Notes: generated by a model from the letters alone, not told the origin. A stretch of DNA of 64,000 nt from an uncultured Verrucomicrobiota bacterium (GCA_903907995.1 CAIVQH010000060.1:1-64000), one strand, 5' to 3'; positions 24,501 to 33,245 are shown, counted from the stretch's first letter. Program-made: numbers and translations.

Positions 24501-27500
24501 TAAAGTCATGGAGGGGGACGGGGACGTCATACGCAGGGACAACGGTCTGTTGCGGCAGACCGTCCTCATCGCGGTTCCGGGTGAGCCGCAGCCGCAGGTT
24601 GTCATGGCGCTGAACCAGCAACTGGACGGCCCGGCGAAAGCATTCGACGTCCAGCGGCCCCGGGAGATGCACTTGCCCGCCGATGTTGTACAGCGGGGTC
24701 TCAGCGTGAAACATCTGGTCCACCCAGACATCCCGTTGGGTGAGGCCCAGCGGATGGAGCCCGGTGCCGGTGTCCGCCAGGTTGAAGTTCCGCAGGAGCG
24801 TTTCCGGGTTCGCCACCACCTGCTCCAGCAGGCACCGGTAGCTGTCGGCCAGAAAGCGGATGGTATCGGCTTTGAACAGGGCCGTGTCGTAGCTCCAGTT
24901 GATATCGACACCACCATCCGTGGAGTCCGCCAACGTCACGACCATGTCGAGGTTTGAAACGGCGTTTTCCTCCAGTTCCGAGGTGTCGCGGAACGGTTCG
25001 ACCTGCAGGTCCGGCCCGCAACTCATCCCGCCTGCCTCCGCCTCCGGCCGGGTCACCCAGTTGAACAACACCTGGAAGTAAGGGTTGTAGTCCTGACGGG
25101 GCGCGTTTCCCAGCGCCCGCAACACGTGGGCGAAAGGCAGGTCCGCATGGTCCTGCACCGTCAGGGTGTCGTGGCGAACCCTGGCCAGAAGGCAGGCAAA
25201 ACTGGCTTCGCCATCGAGACGCGTACGCATTGCGACGATGCTCAGAAAGAGTCCGATGAGGTTCTGGGTCTCGGCGTGCCGGCGATTGGCCACCGGCACA
25301 CCGATACAGAGATCGGTCCGGCCGCTGTAGCGGTAGATCAGTGTGTTAAAGGCACCGAACAACACCATGAACACCGTGCAGTCGTGCCCCTGCGCCATTT
25401 TGGCCAGGCTGTGAAGCAATTTGGGCGGCAGCCTTAGCCGGCACCGTTCGCCGCGACCCTGCGGGTGCGCGGGGCGCGGCTGGTCGGTCGGCAGCCCGAG
25501 GAGCTGGGGGGCGTCGCGCAACTGGCCAGTCCAGTAGTCCTGGAGCCGCGCGAGGCGGTCCCCGGACTGGTCGCGACGTTGCCAGGCCGCGTAGTCGGTG
25601 TAACGGATGGGCAGGGGCGGCAGCGCAGCCGGCACCGGCTGGCCGATCGCGGCATAGAGCATCCGCCACTCCCGTTCCCAGATGGCGAGGGACCAGGCAT
25701 CACCCAGGGTATGGTGCAAGGTCAGCGACAGTACGTGGGTGCGGTCTTCCAGACGGATGAGTTCGAGGCGCAGGAGGCGCTCCCCCTGCAGATCAAACGG
25801 CGTCGTCGCCTGCCGATCGAGCTGGCGCGTGAGGCGGCCCGGGCACTCCTCGGCGGGCAGCTCGCTGAGATCGACAAGCTGCAACAGGTCCACGGCGGGC
25901 CAGTACGCGGCTTCACTCCGGTCGTCCCGTATCGGAAAGCAGAGCCGCAGAGCGGACTGACGTTCCAGCAGCTGAATGAGGGCCTGACGCAGTCTCGGCA
26001 CATCGAGGGCTCCCCGAAGCCACACCGCATGGTGGATGTTGTGTACGGTCGCCTCCTCATCAAGGTGGCTGCGCAGCCAGAAGGCCCGCTGCTCGTAGGA
26101 CATCAGCAACGGCTCGCCGGCGGCTTGGACCGTCAACGGCAGGACGGTATTGGCGGGGCCGTTCGCCTCCAGATGAAGGGCCAGTGATTCAATGGTCGGG
26201 GCCTGAAACAGGATGGCCAGGGGCAGCTGGCATCCCCGCAGCCGCTCAATTTCTCCCACCAGCCGCATCGCCAGCAACGAATGGCCACCCAAGGCGAAAA
26301 AGTTGTCGCGAACCCCGACATTTTCGCGCTGAAGGATCTTCCCCCAGATGCCGGCAAGCTGATGTTCCAGTTCCGTACGCGGTGCGAGCTGCTCCTCCGA
26401 GTCGTCGGGCCGGCTGGCCACCAGAGCTTCCAACGCCTTCCGGTCCAGCTTGCCGTTGGGCGTGAGGGGCAGGGACTCCACAGCCACGAACCGGGCCGGA
26501 ATCATGTGGCCGGGCAACCGGTCGCCTAGCCAGAGCCGCAATGCGGAAGGGCCCCACGCCGCAGGGGGGCGCGCCACCACGAAAGCGATCAGGGACTTTT
26601 CCCCGCCGCCGCCTGATCGGGCGATCACGGAGCAGTCGGCCACAGACGGATGCGTTCGCAGGACCGATTCGATTTCGCCGGCTTCCACCCGGAACCCCCG
26701 GATCTTGATCTGTCGGTCCAGCCGACCCAGAAACTCCAGGTTGCCGTCCGCCCGCCACCGTATGCTGTCCCCGGTCCGGTACAGACGGGCGCCCGGGCCC
26801 GGTCGGAAAGGGTCCGGGAGGAATCGTTCGGTCGTGAGGGCGGGGTCATTGAGATAGCCGAGGGCGACACCATCGCCGCCGGTGTAAAGCTCGCCGGCGA
26901 CACCGACGGGTACCGGCTGCCGGTGCTCGTCCAGCACATAGACCTGCGTATTGCTGATGGGCCTCCCGATCGGAACTCCCGGCACCACGTCCTGCTCCCC
27001 GGCGATGGTGTGGCAGCAGGTGAAGGTCGTATTTTCCGTCGGTCCGTACCCGTTGATGATCCGGCAGGCGGGCAGGGCGCGGTAAGCCTTGAGGACATGC
27101 GCCGGCGAAAGCACGTCACCCCCGGCCAGCAACTGGCGCAGGGGCTTCAGGTCCCCGATGCGCTCGTCCACCATGAGGTGAAACAGGCCCGCCGTCAGCC
27201 AGAGCGTCGTAACCCGAAAGCGTTGTATGGCCTCAGCCAGCTCACCCAGTGAAGGTTGACCGGGCGGCATCAGCGCCACCCGGCCGCCATTGAGGAGTGC
27301 GCCCCAAATCTCGAAGGTGGAGGCGTCGAAGGATAATGGCGCGAACTGCAGGATGGTCTCGTCCGCACCCAGCGTGACGTAGTTCGGGTTCTTCACCAGC
27401 CGCACGACGCCGCGGTGTGGCACGAGCACGCCTTTCGGCTGGCCCGTCGAGCCGGAGGTATAGACCAGGTACGCCGGATCTTCCGGCCCGCCGGCCAATC

Positions 27501-28113
27501 CGGGAAGGACCGGGTTTTCGTCGGCGACAGTTTCGGCCTCGTGATCCAAGCATAACACGTGGACGCCGGAAGGGGCGAAGGTGGCGCGCCATTTTTCCAG
27601 CGTCACAAGCAACGGCGTGCGGCAGTCCTCGAGTATGAATTTAAGCCGGACCTCGGGATACGAGGGGTCCAGTGGCACGTAGGCGCCACCGGCTTTGAGG
27701 ATCGCCAACAGCGTGACGATCATCTCGGGCGAACGGTCGAGGCAGAATGCCACCAAGGTGCCGCGACCAATCCCATGCTGACGAAGCCGGAGCGCGAGCC
27801 CGTCGGCGCAGGCATTGAGTTCTCCGTAGCTCAGCGATCCCCCGGCGTACAGCACCGCCTCCGCACCGGGTGCCTTCGCCGCCTGCTCCGCGAACAGCTG
27901 GTGGATGCTTCGGTTGCGGGGGTAGTCGCGATCCGTCCGGTTCCACTCGATCAGCAGCCGGTGGCGCTCCTCGACCGAGAGGGGAATGGTTGATCCGGCT
28001 GTTTGGCCGGGCTCCGATGCCAGGTCGGTCGGCGGTGCATCTCCTCTCGGATTTTCGGAGGTGTCCGTCGAGCCCGTGAGGCGGTTTCCCGGTTCAGGCT
28101 CGTCGCGCTGCAT
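21571..28113 (-). CDS. Dimodular non-ribosomal peptide synthetase
   Basis: This 2180-residue NRPS has domain order A1-PCP1-C1-C2-A2-PCP2, then the interrupted TE. A1 (about 45-565) has an intact A3 loop (YTSGSTGQPKG) and pocket residues D263, A264, F267, W305, L329, G331, G355, T363, F364, K555. Read as a specificity code this is DAFWLGGTFK, a valine-type code (inference by motif alignment). PCP1 has Ser612 in GGHS. C1 has HHTLGDA (800-806, Ala replacing the usual Gly); C2 has canonical HHLIADG near 1254. In A2 the A3 loop is degraded to YTPGADGRPQA near 1725. PCP2 has GGHS near 2114. Two C domains in a row are unusual. No tailoring, MbtH, transport or PPTase gene is nearby. Confidence 0.9.
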   Translation of the reverse strand: MQRDEPEPGNRLTGSTDTSENPRGDAPPTDLASEPGQTAGSTIPLSVEERHRLLIEWNRTDRDYPRNRSIHQLFAEQAAKAPGAEAVLYAGGSLSYGELNACADGLALRLRQHGIGRGTLVAFCLDRSPEMIVTLLAILKAGGAYVPLDPSYPEVRLKFILEDCRTPLLVTLEKWRATFAPSGVHVLCLDHEAETVADENPVLPGLAGGPEDPAYLVYTSGSTGQPKGVLVPHRGVVRLVKNPNYVTLGADETILQFAPLSFDASTFEIWGALLNGGRVALMPPGQPSLGELAEAIQRFRVTTLWLTAGLFHLMVDERIGDLKPLRQLLAGGDVLSPAHVLKAYRALPACRIINGYGPTENTTFTCCHTIAGEQDVVPGVPIGRPISNTQVYVLDEHRQPVPVGVAGELYTGGDGVALGYLNDPALTTERFLPDPFRPGPGARLYRTGDSIRWRADGNLEFLGRLDRQIKIRGFRVEAGEIESVLRTHPSVADCSVIARSGGGGEKSLIAFVVARPPAAWGPSALRLWLGDRLPGHMIPARFVAVESLPLTPNGKLDRKALEALVASRPDDSEEQLAPRTELEHQLAGIWGKILQRENVGVRDNFFALGGHSLLAMRLVGEIERLRGCQLPLAILFQAPTIESLALHLEANGPANTVLPLTVQAAGEPLLMSYEQRAFWLRSHLDEEATVHNIHHAVWLRGALDVPRLRQALIQLLERQSALRLCFPIRDDRSEAAYWPAVDLLQLVDLSELPAEECPGRLTRQLDRQATTPFDLQGERLLRLELIRLEDRTHVLSLTLHHTLGDAWSLAIWEREWRMLYAAIGQPVPAALPPLPIRYTDYAAWQRRDQSGDRLARLQDYWTGQLRDAPQLLGLPTDQPRPAHPQGRGERCRLRLPPKLLHSLAKMAQGHDCTVFMVLFGAFNTLIYRYSGRTDLCIGVPVANRRHAETQNLIGLFLSIVAMRTRLDGEASFACLLARVRHDTLTVQDHADLPFAHVLRALGNAPRQDYNPYFQVLFNWVTRPEAEAGGMSCGPDLQVEPFRDTSELEENAVSNLDMVVTLADSTDGGVDINWSYDTALFKADTIRFLADSYRCLLEQVVANPETLLRNFNLADTGTGLHPLGLTQRDVWVDQMFHAETPLYNIGGQVHLPGPLDVECFRRAVQLLVQRHDNLRLRLTRNRDEDGLPQQTVVPAYDVPVPLHDFSGAPDPVAAARDWMRRRFVEPFEMEGQPLFRYDLVRVADEEHYWLMQYHHLIADGWSLALLSRSLAEIYTALRQGRTVELQRPTYLDHVAEDRHYLASEAYRQDQAYWRQQFPVAPEPLLSPRRPQRGLETSDCHSIHLPRELFQRLGLMAGPHGANTFHVLLGTLAVYFARTLGCDELVIGLPMLNRSKAVFKNTAGMFASVCPVRFPVRDDGTFGELLHEISLILRTTYRHQRFPTGEINRVVKPNPGQRQMYDVGLSFESQDYDARFDTIPSRMEHLLHGFEQTPLMIYVRDIHKESDVRLDFVTNRAFFTASEVQAMQNCLRQLWDAVSVRMDTTIRLLPLLTAAEEHRIVREWNQTGVDRDGPQTVPPLFEEQAARIPDAVALLSRDGRLTYAELNARANQLAHRLVALGVGPEVLVAVVIERSFEIVVSLLAILKAGGVYVPLDAASPAERIRQLLEDCAAPILLTQSHLLPVLTSLRGLRDVIAVDQGSQPSGGPSPGNLAPRATPDNLAYAIYTPGADGRPQAVAVSHRSLVNLLQSIPPVLEIGEGTRLLGVASPAFDMYVAEILLPLSTGGTAILGGERMAGDPALLARWIGESQPNLIQATPATWASLLDFGWPGCHSADFISTGEALPEAVAGQLLRRCRRLWDLYGTTETTAWSLYRQVTATVLSGLIGHPLANISAHVLDSHGQPLPIGVPGELHIGGAGLARGYLNRRALTAAKFVADPFTKVPGARLYRTGDRCCRTADGSIEFLGRLDRQIKLRGFRIELAEIEATLGQHPAVARSAVLLREDQPGDKRMVGYVVLAPGATWNVSELVRHLGARLPTYMMPTVLIRLDRLPTLPNGKLDWRALPAPDDSRPDMDKAYAAPRSALEAQLVTLWCELLGVNRVGINDNFFDLGGHSLLAMRLSTTIERLFGKKLPVAVLFQVPTVQLLAAWVSGKEPVTPSGSLVTLQHSGEKPPLFLIHG

Positions 28114-28397
28114 GCTTTGGGTAAGGTCGCGGCAAGTGGGACACGTGGTTGCGAGCCGGCTCCAGCAGCCCGAATGATTCGCCCGGCCAGGCCGCCACCT
28201 GCGGGGTCAGTCTGGGCCTGACCGCCTCCTGTAGCTCAAGCGACACGCTCAGAGCATAAGCGCGGAAGCGAGGGGCATCCAGTTCTGATTCGATTAACGG
28301 CGACGTTTAGCTGGTAATCGAAGGTTGCCCTTGAGTTTCTCCTCCTTCCGACCACCACGATCAATCTCGCCGGCTGGCCCCAGCCGCCCTGATTGGC

Positions 28398-28657
28398 TCA
28401 GCGGTAAATCTCCCGGCGATGCCCGATTTCGACGACGAGCACCAACAGCACACCATCGTGTATTTGGTAAATGATCCGGTAATCACCCACCCGCGTGCGG
28501 TAAAAGTTGTCTGGCCCCGCCATTTTCAGGCTGCCGGGTGAGCGGGATTTTCTCCCAGTTCCTTCAGTGTCTGCACAAGCCGTGCAGACAGGGACTCATC
28601 ACGCAGTTTGCGAAGGAAGCGGGCGGCGGCCGGGCGCAGCTCGACCCGATAACTCAC
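28398..28657 (-). pseudogene. RelE/ParE-family toxin, frameshifted
   Basis: Reading from a GTG at 28657, the first 41 codons match a RelE/ParE toxin start (YRVELRPAAARFLRKLRD). A one-base loss near 28530 then shifts the frame. The other frame continues with the C-terminal half (YRTRVGDYRIIYQIHDGVLL, ending GHRREIYR), typical of mRNA-interferase or gyrase-poison toxins. The single-base deletion inactivates the gene unless it is a sequencing error. It overlaps the upstream antitoxin remnant by four bases, the usual toxin-antitoxin layout. The 284 bases between it and the NRPS hold no recognisable gene. Confidence 0.85.
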
Positions 28658-28912
28658 AGCCCGAGATCTTTCGCCAGGGTTTCCAGCGGAACATTCGGTC
28701 CCGATTCCGCCAATCAGGCCCGGGCGGCCTTGAGATCGGCCTGTGCTTCGAGAGCTTCGAGCTCAGCCAGGTCGTCAATCAGGGTAAAGACCGTTTCTGC
28801 CCTCCCGGAGAGAGCAGCTCGACTTTGGCGATTGCCTGGCTTGCGGTCATAAGCGGCTCAAGATGCGCGGCAATTGGTCCGGGGTCAACCGCACACCGGT
28901 GATGACGGCCAT
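28654..28912 (-). pseudogene. Antitoxin remnant (Phd/YefM-like)
   Basis: Just upstream of the broken toxin, pieces of a small antitoxin can be joined across frames: an N-terminal MAVITGVRLTPDQLPRIL, a middle VFTLIDDLAELEALE, and a C-terminal VPLETLAKDLGL that ends in TGA overlapping the toxin GTG. There is a stop after SRL, a frameshift near 28800 and a TGA after KAARA. With three lesions here and one in the toxin, the module is decayed rather than mis-sequenced. The Phd/YefM assignment rests on the C-terminal pattern. Confidence 0.65.
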
Positions 28913-28967
28913 GTGGCATGCTTACCCACACATGCTCTGGGCGGGTTTCCTTTGCACCTAACAAAAA

Positions 28968-29066
28968 CGGGCGCGCCCTTGCGGACGCGCCCGTGATTGA
29001 ATCGGAGTCGGCTTACGACTTGCTGAACTTCTCCTCGGCGGCGGCGAAGGCGCTCTCAGGCGCCGC
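28968..29066 (+). repeat. Displaced copy of the rpsA 3' end
   Basis: About 95 bases match 33245-33343 in the same orientation at roughly 85-90 percent identity. They comprise the last 15-19 codons of rpsA (minus strand, reading SAFAAAEEKFSKS then TAA) and its terminator hairpin (CGGGCGCGCCC...GGACGCGCCCG). Upstream of these codons the match stops and the sequence turns AT-rich. The direct repeat brackets the three-gene operon at 29185-33081, as attachment sites do when an element inserts at the 3' end of a gene. Confidence 0.85.
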
Positions 29067-29096
29067 AAGAGCATGCTGATAAATTATAAATTTTTC

Positions 29097-29125
29097 TTGA
29101 TAAAGTACAAACTTATAAATATTTG
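29097..29125 (+). promoter_or_regulatory. Candidate promoter of the DyP operon
   Basis: TTGATA (29097-29102) and TATTTG (29120-29125) are separated by 17 bases in a strikingly AT-rich patch 60 bases before the first gene. An AAAGGA ribosome-binding site lies just before its ATG. Assignment is by sequence pattern only. Confidence 0.4.
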
Positions 29126-29184
29126 ATGCACATCCCCGGTGAGAAAACCGGGAAAACCGAAACCCGCACTCCCCAAAGGATCAA

Positions 29185-30297
29185 ATGGACACCGCAATGT
29201 ATCTGCCTCGGAGAATCATGATCATTGCCTCCGCATTCATGTTGTCGGGATGTGCATCAAATTACCGGACCAAATCCGTGATCAACACGGATGAAGCCAA
29301 GGGGATGATCTGGGAAAAACGAAATAACTGGCTCTGGCTCACGGAGGTCGGGTCCACAACTCCGCAAATCAATCCTTACACGTTCAACCCCTCAAAATCG
29401 GATGCAAATACGAAGACGGGCTCCATCGCGAACTCATTCTATACAAAGGCGATAGATGCCATTGGTGGCTCTGATGCGGAGAAATCAAAGGCGAGGATTT
29501 ATCGGAACGAGATGCAGAATGCCATGCTCCAGGCCGCCCGTGATGCAAGCAAACAGCACATTGCCAGGGTCATGTCTGATGAAAGGTTCTCCAATCTGAC
29601 CTTTGGTCTTGCCACCCTGGGATTGTCGGGCGGTTCCGCGATTGCTGGCGGGGCGACTGGCAAGGCGCTTGCGGCCGCGGCGACGGGCACGGAAGGGGCG
29701 AGGGCTCTGATCAGTTCCGAAGTCTTCCGCAACACGTTTGTTGAAAGCATTGTCATCCTGATCGAGCGCTCCCAAAAGGAGCAGCTGGACGCGATTCATG
29801 AAAAGCAGAAGAAAGCCATCGAGGATTACGGTCTTGAGGAATCAATCCTTGATGTTCGTGAATTTGAATCTCGCGGATCATTTTATCATGGGCTGTCGTT
29901 GCTGCGTGAGAACATCATTTCCCAGAAAAACGGGGCATCAGCGGGTCAGCCCGACCGTTCGCCTGTCATTTTGCGGGCGGACCCGTTGAGTCTCGTTGCC
30001 GGAGACAACAACACGGTTTCTGCCACGACAATCAACTTGAAGGGGGTTGGATTCGACCAAGTGGACATTCAGGGTGTGACTTTGTCCTCAGAACCTGAAG
30101 GGATCGAGTCTCTGAAAGGCCTCAAGTTCAATGTCCGCGGCACAACTGAGCAAATCGCGATTTTATTGCCCGAGGTGAAGCTTCAATCGAACGATGGAAC
30201 GAAGATCGCCACGAATCTGGTGGTGAACATGCCTTTCGCCGCAGGGGGCAAGTCAGACAAGCTGGTTCAAAAGATTGAAATCAAGCCCAAGAAATGA
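29185..30297 (+). CDS. Lipoprotein of unknown function
   Basis: This 370-residue protein has a signal peptide ending in the lipobox LSGC (Cys at about residue 23), so it is a membrane-anchored lipoprotein. A helical, charged middle (about 95-215) contains a glycine/alanine-rich stretch (GLSGGSAIAGGATGKALAAAATG) that could insert in or lie on a membrane. The C-terminal 100 residues look like a beta-sandwich domain (RADPLSLVAGDNNTVSATT...). No known family is recognised. It is the first gene of a three-gene operon with a two-domain protein and a DyP peroxidase. Confidence 0.7.
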   Translation: MDTAMYLPRRIMIIASAFMLSGCASNYRTKSVINTDEAKGMIWEKRNNWLWLTEVGSTTPQINPYTFNPSKSDANTKTGSIANSFYTKAIDAIGGSDAEKSKARIYRNEMQNAMLQAARDASKQHIARVMSDERFSNLTFGLATLGLSGGSAIAGGATGKALAAAATGTEGARALISSEVFRNTFVESIVILIERSQKEQLDAIHEKQKKAIEDYGLEESILDVREFESRGSFYHGLSLLRENIISQKNGASAGQPDRSPVILRADPLSLVAGDNNTVSATTINLKGVGFDQVDIQGVTLSSEPEGIESLKGLKFNVRGTTEQIAILLPEVKLQSNDGTKIATNLVVNMPFAAGGKSDKLVQKIEIKPKK

Positions 30298-30310
30298 ACC
30301 GCTGCCAGAA

Positions 30311-31576
30311 ATGCCCCGCTCCGGATTTGTCGCCCTGATCCCGGTCGCTCCCGGCCGGCTGGAAGAATTGGAAAGGGTGCTGCTATCCTGGGGCAACGAC
30401 GTGCTGCTGGAAGACGAAGGAGGTTTAAAACCTGATGCGTTTGTCGATTTTAGGGATCAGCAGTTCATCCATTTCATGCGTTTCGCTTTGCTGAAGGTTG
30501 ACAACGAACAACGGCTTCTGATAACCGCCGATTTTGATTTGGAAATCCATGATTTTCTTGAATTTCTCCGCCGAAAGACAACCTGTCCTGACGCAATCTG
30601 GGGATTATGCGTCGGCTGGCGGAAAGAAATCGACTTTAGCCTGTGGTTTCTCAATTTCGTGGTCGTTCCGGAAGCGACCTATATAGCCTTCCCCGGAGTG
30701 ACGCTCCAACGGGTGAACCAGGCCGTTGCCCTTTTTAAGTTCAGAGACGAGGTCCTCTCCGGTCGCTTTTCACCGAGGCGGCAGGGGATAACTGAAGCGG
30801 CCAGGATTCTTGTCCGGGTGGATTGCCTGTTTCGCGCTGCCTTTTTCATCAGGAATGCGGCGAAGTCGGCGTATCGGACGATTGGGCTGCTGTTTTCCCG
30901 CAAGCTGGACCTGTCCCGGCAGGAGATGCGCCTGTTATGGGAGGGGGGGCGCCGGGTTGCCTCGTCACTCAATCGGGTGTGGTGGATTCGGGCATTCAAT
31001 ATCCTTTCACGAAATCCCGCGCCGGTTGCGGTTCCGATTTGGAGTTCAGCCCGGCCTCCATTTCACCGGCTGACTAGTTTTGCGGGTTATCCGGCCGAAG
31101 ACAGCGTGTTTCAAAATCAGCTGACCCTGCTGACCTCATTTCCGGCCGCTGAGGAGGCACGTCTGCGTGGTGTTTTGAGATCCATCGACCTGTATGCCAG
31201 AGGCCTGGCTTTTCCCGGAAGCCTGCTGGGAATTGCAACGATCCACACCGTACGCTGGACTATCCTGCCGGATTGCCATGGAGTCCCAGGGCGCATTTGG
31301 CTGCTCATGACCAGCAATTATGACGGTTCATGGGACAGTTACATCAGCGAATTCTGTGCCCGGATATTTTCCGGTCTGGACGCGATCTGGGGATGTGCCG
31401 AAGGTGCCCCGCCGGCCGGTGCGCGCGACATCCCAGCTTTCAAGGAATTCCTGCGTACCAGGCAGATCCCGGCCGCCGTGTTTTATAGCGCTTACAAAGG
31501 AGGCTCGGTTTCATTCACTCGGATGGCACTCACCCTGAGGCCGGTGAACCGGTTGATTGCGGGGCTTGTGGGATGA
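30311..31576 (+). CDS. Protein with duplicated IHF-R domains, DyP partner
   Basis: From the ATG at 30311 this protein is 421 residues. Two halves share a pattern: IHFMRFALL...LLITADFDLEIHDFLEFL (about 53-86) and IHTVRWTIL...LLMTSNYDGSWDSYISEF (about 307-345). This suggests a duplicated ferredoxin-like (dimeric alpha-beta) unit like that used in DyP and related folds. It has no DyP heme motifs of its own. It ends in an ATGA overlap with the DyP gene, so the two products are probably made in fixed ratio. An accessory or electron-donor role is inference. Proteins with the SNYDGSW pattern are, as I recall, seen beside peroxidases; I cannot check this here. Confidence 0.6.
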   Translation: MPRSGFVALIPVAPGRLEELERVLLSWGNDVLLEDEGGLKPDAFVDFRDQQFIHFMRFALLKVDNEQRLLITADFDLEIHDFLEFLRRKTTCPDAIWGLCVGWRKEIDFSLWFLNFVVVPEATYIAFPGVTLQRVNQAVALFKFRDEVLSGRFSPRRQGITEAARILVRVDCLFRAAFFIRNAAKSAYRTIGLLFSRKLDLSRQEMRLLWEGGRRVASSLNRVWWIRAFNILSRNPAPVAVPIWSSARPPFHRLTSFAGYPAEDSVFQNQLTLLTSFPAAEEARLRGVLRSIDLYARGLAFPGSLLGIATIHTVRWTILPDCHGVPGRIWLLMTSNYDGSWDSYISEFCARIFSGLDAIWGCAEGAPPAGARDIPAFKEFLRTRQIPAAVFYSAYKGGSVSFTRMALTLRPVNRLIAGLVG

Positions 31577-33081
31577 AAGATTTGCTTTCAGCGGAAGACA
31601 CGAACGACATCCAGAGCTGGATCTATAGCGGGTATCCGCATCTTCCAAAGTCCACCTACGCCTTTTTGCGAATCGATGACCAAATCCGCGCTCGGCAGTT
31701 TTTAAAGGGCATACCATGGCAGATATCCTCGGCCACAAAATCGCGTAACCGGCAGGCACAGAGTCATCAGGTCCTTAATGTGGCTTTCACTGCGATGGGC
31801 CTTCTTGCCCTGGGGATAGATGATGAGACGGTTGAAAAATTTCCGATTGAATTTCAGGAGGGAATGAACGCTCCCCATCGCGGGGCATTTCTTGGCGACA
31901 TCAGCCCGGGCGGTAAGCCAGACCACACGGTGCGGGACTATGCCGCGTCCGCAGTTCACCTGCTTTTCGCATGCCATTTCATTTCCGCCTCGGTGCGAGA
32001 CTCTTGGATTTCAAAATTCCAGCGGGATTCATCCGCTGGCGGCCTTTCGCTGGTTGGACTCGAACTGGGTGAACTCGCTGACAGTGGCAAAGAGCATTTC
32101 GGGTTCAAAGACGGGATTTCCAATCCTGAAATACACGGGTTCAAAGGCGCCGGCTCGGCGACCGGGGAGTTCATTCTTGGATATCCCAATGAGCAGGGTT
32201 GTATGCCTGTTTCCCCATTGCTGTCTCCGGAATCCGATCCTCACGACCTGCTTCCGCCAGCAATGTGCGACAACCGGAACATGCGCGATCTTGGTCGCAA
32301 CGGCACTTATCTGGTCTTCAGAAAGCTGGCCCAGGACGTGTCGGCATTCTGGAACTTCATCGCGGACGACTGTCGCCGTCGGCTTGGACGGGCTGAACCG
32401 GCCGACCTTGTCTGGCTGGCGTCCAAACTGGTCGGCCGATGGCCCAACGGTGTTTCTCTCGTCGAGGCGCCTCATTTTGACGCGTACAGCGAGATTATGC
32501 AGGAGCGCTTAAAGGCGGGGAGCTTGAACGATTTTACATACGGCCAGACCGACACTTCAGGCCATCGGTGCCCATTCGCGGCCCATGTTGCCAGGATGAA
32601 TCCGCGCGATCGCATTCAGGGGCTGTCCGAAAGCGAGGCTCTTGGCACAACCGCACGGCATCGACTGTTGCGAAGGGGGAGAAGATACGGTCCCGAACTC
32701 TTTGATCTGAAAATTCTGGATACACCGGAATCCTGGAACCGATTGCAACAACTGTTTCAAAGCCGGCCCGAGGCTCAGGATACCACGAGATCGGACAGGG
32801 GACTGTTCTTCATCGCCTTCTGTGCAAACATTCGGGAGCAGTTCGAGTTCGTACAGCGCGCTTGGGGCAACAATCCGCATTTTAACAGTGCCAAAGGCTC
32901 GCAGGATCCCTTGATTGGAACAAACTCTTCCATAACACCCGGACGTTCTGGAATTCCAATTCCGGACCGGGATGGGGGAATAACGACCGGGTTAGTTCCA
33001 CAGGCTGTGAGCTTCAGGGGCGGCGGATATTTTTTCCTACCTTCGATTGCCGCGTTTCGGTGGATCTGTCACGGAAAGTAG
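31573..33081 (+). CDS. DyP-type heme peroxidase
   Basis: This 502-residue protein carries the DyP signature: GFKDGISNP with distal Asp180, the second distal residue Arg250 in YLVFRK, and the proximal heme ligand His338 in CPFAAHVARMNPR. The N-terminus (LLSAEDTNDIQSWIYSGYPHL) is that of longer DyP subgroups. No Tat or Sec signal is visible, so the enzyme is cytoplasmic unless exported with a partner, and no encapsulin gene is adjacent. DyPs oxidise dyes, phenols or porphyrinogens with peroxide. It is the last gene of the operon and overlaps its partner by 4 bp. Confidence 0.88.
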   Translation: MKDLLSAEDTNDIQSWIYSGYPHLPKSTYAFLRIDDQIRARQFLKGIPWQISSATKSRNRQAQSHQVLNVAFTAMGLLALGIDDETVEKFPIEFQEGMNAPHRGAFLGDISPGGKPDHTVRDYAASAVHLLFACHFISASVRDSWISKFQRDSSAGGLSLVGLELGELADSGKEHFGFKDGISNPEIHGFKGAGSATGEFILGYPNEQGCMPVSPLLSPESDPHDLLPPAMCDNRNMRDLGRNGTYLVFRKLAQDVSAFWNFIADDCRRRLGRAEPADLVWLASKLVGRWPNGVSLVEAPHFDAYSEIMQERLKAGSLNDFTYGQTDTSGHRCPFAAHVARMNPRDRIQGLSESEALGTTARHRLLRRGRRYGPELFDLKILDTPESWNRLQQLFQSRPEAQDTTRSDRGLFFIAFCANIREQFEFVQRAWGNNPHFNSAKGSQDPLIGTNSSITPGRSGIPIPDRDGGITTGLVPQAVSFRGGGYFFLPSIAAFRWICHGK

Positions 33082-33245
33082 CTGAATCGGCAGGTCAAGC
33101 CAGTTCACTGTTTGCTTTTCGCCCACGTGTTGCGCGAGCGGTGGCAACCTGACAAATGCACGTCATATGGGCGGACGTACTGGAATCGGATAGTGCGGAG
33201 ATTCGTGCGGCCGGGCGGCCGCGCTGCCCCTCATAGCCTCACCAT

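Noticed and set aside
31573-33081. Encapsulin-packaged DyP system
   Set aside because: No encapsulin gene is adjacent, and I see no C-terminal targeting peptide typical of encapsulated DyPs.
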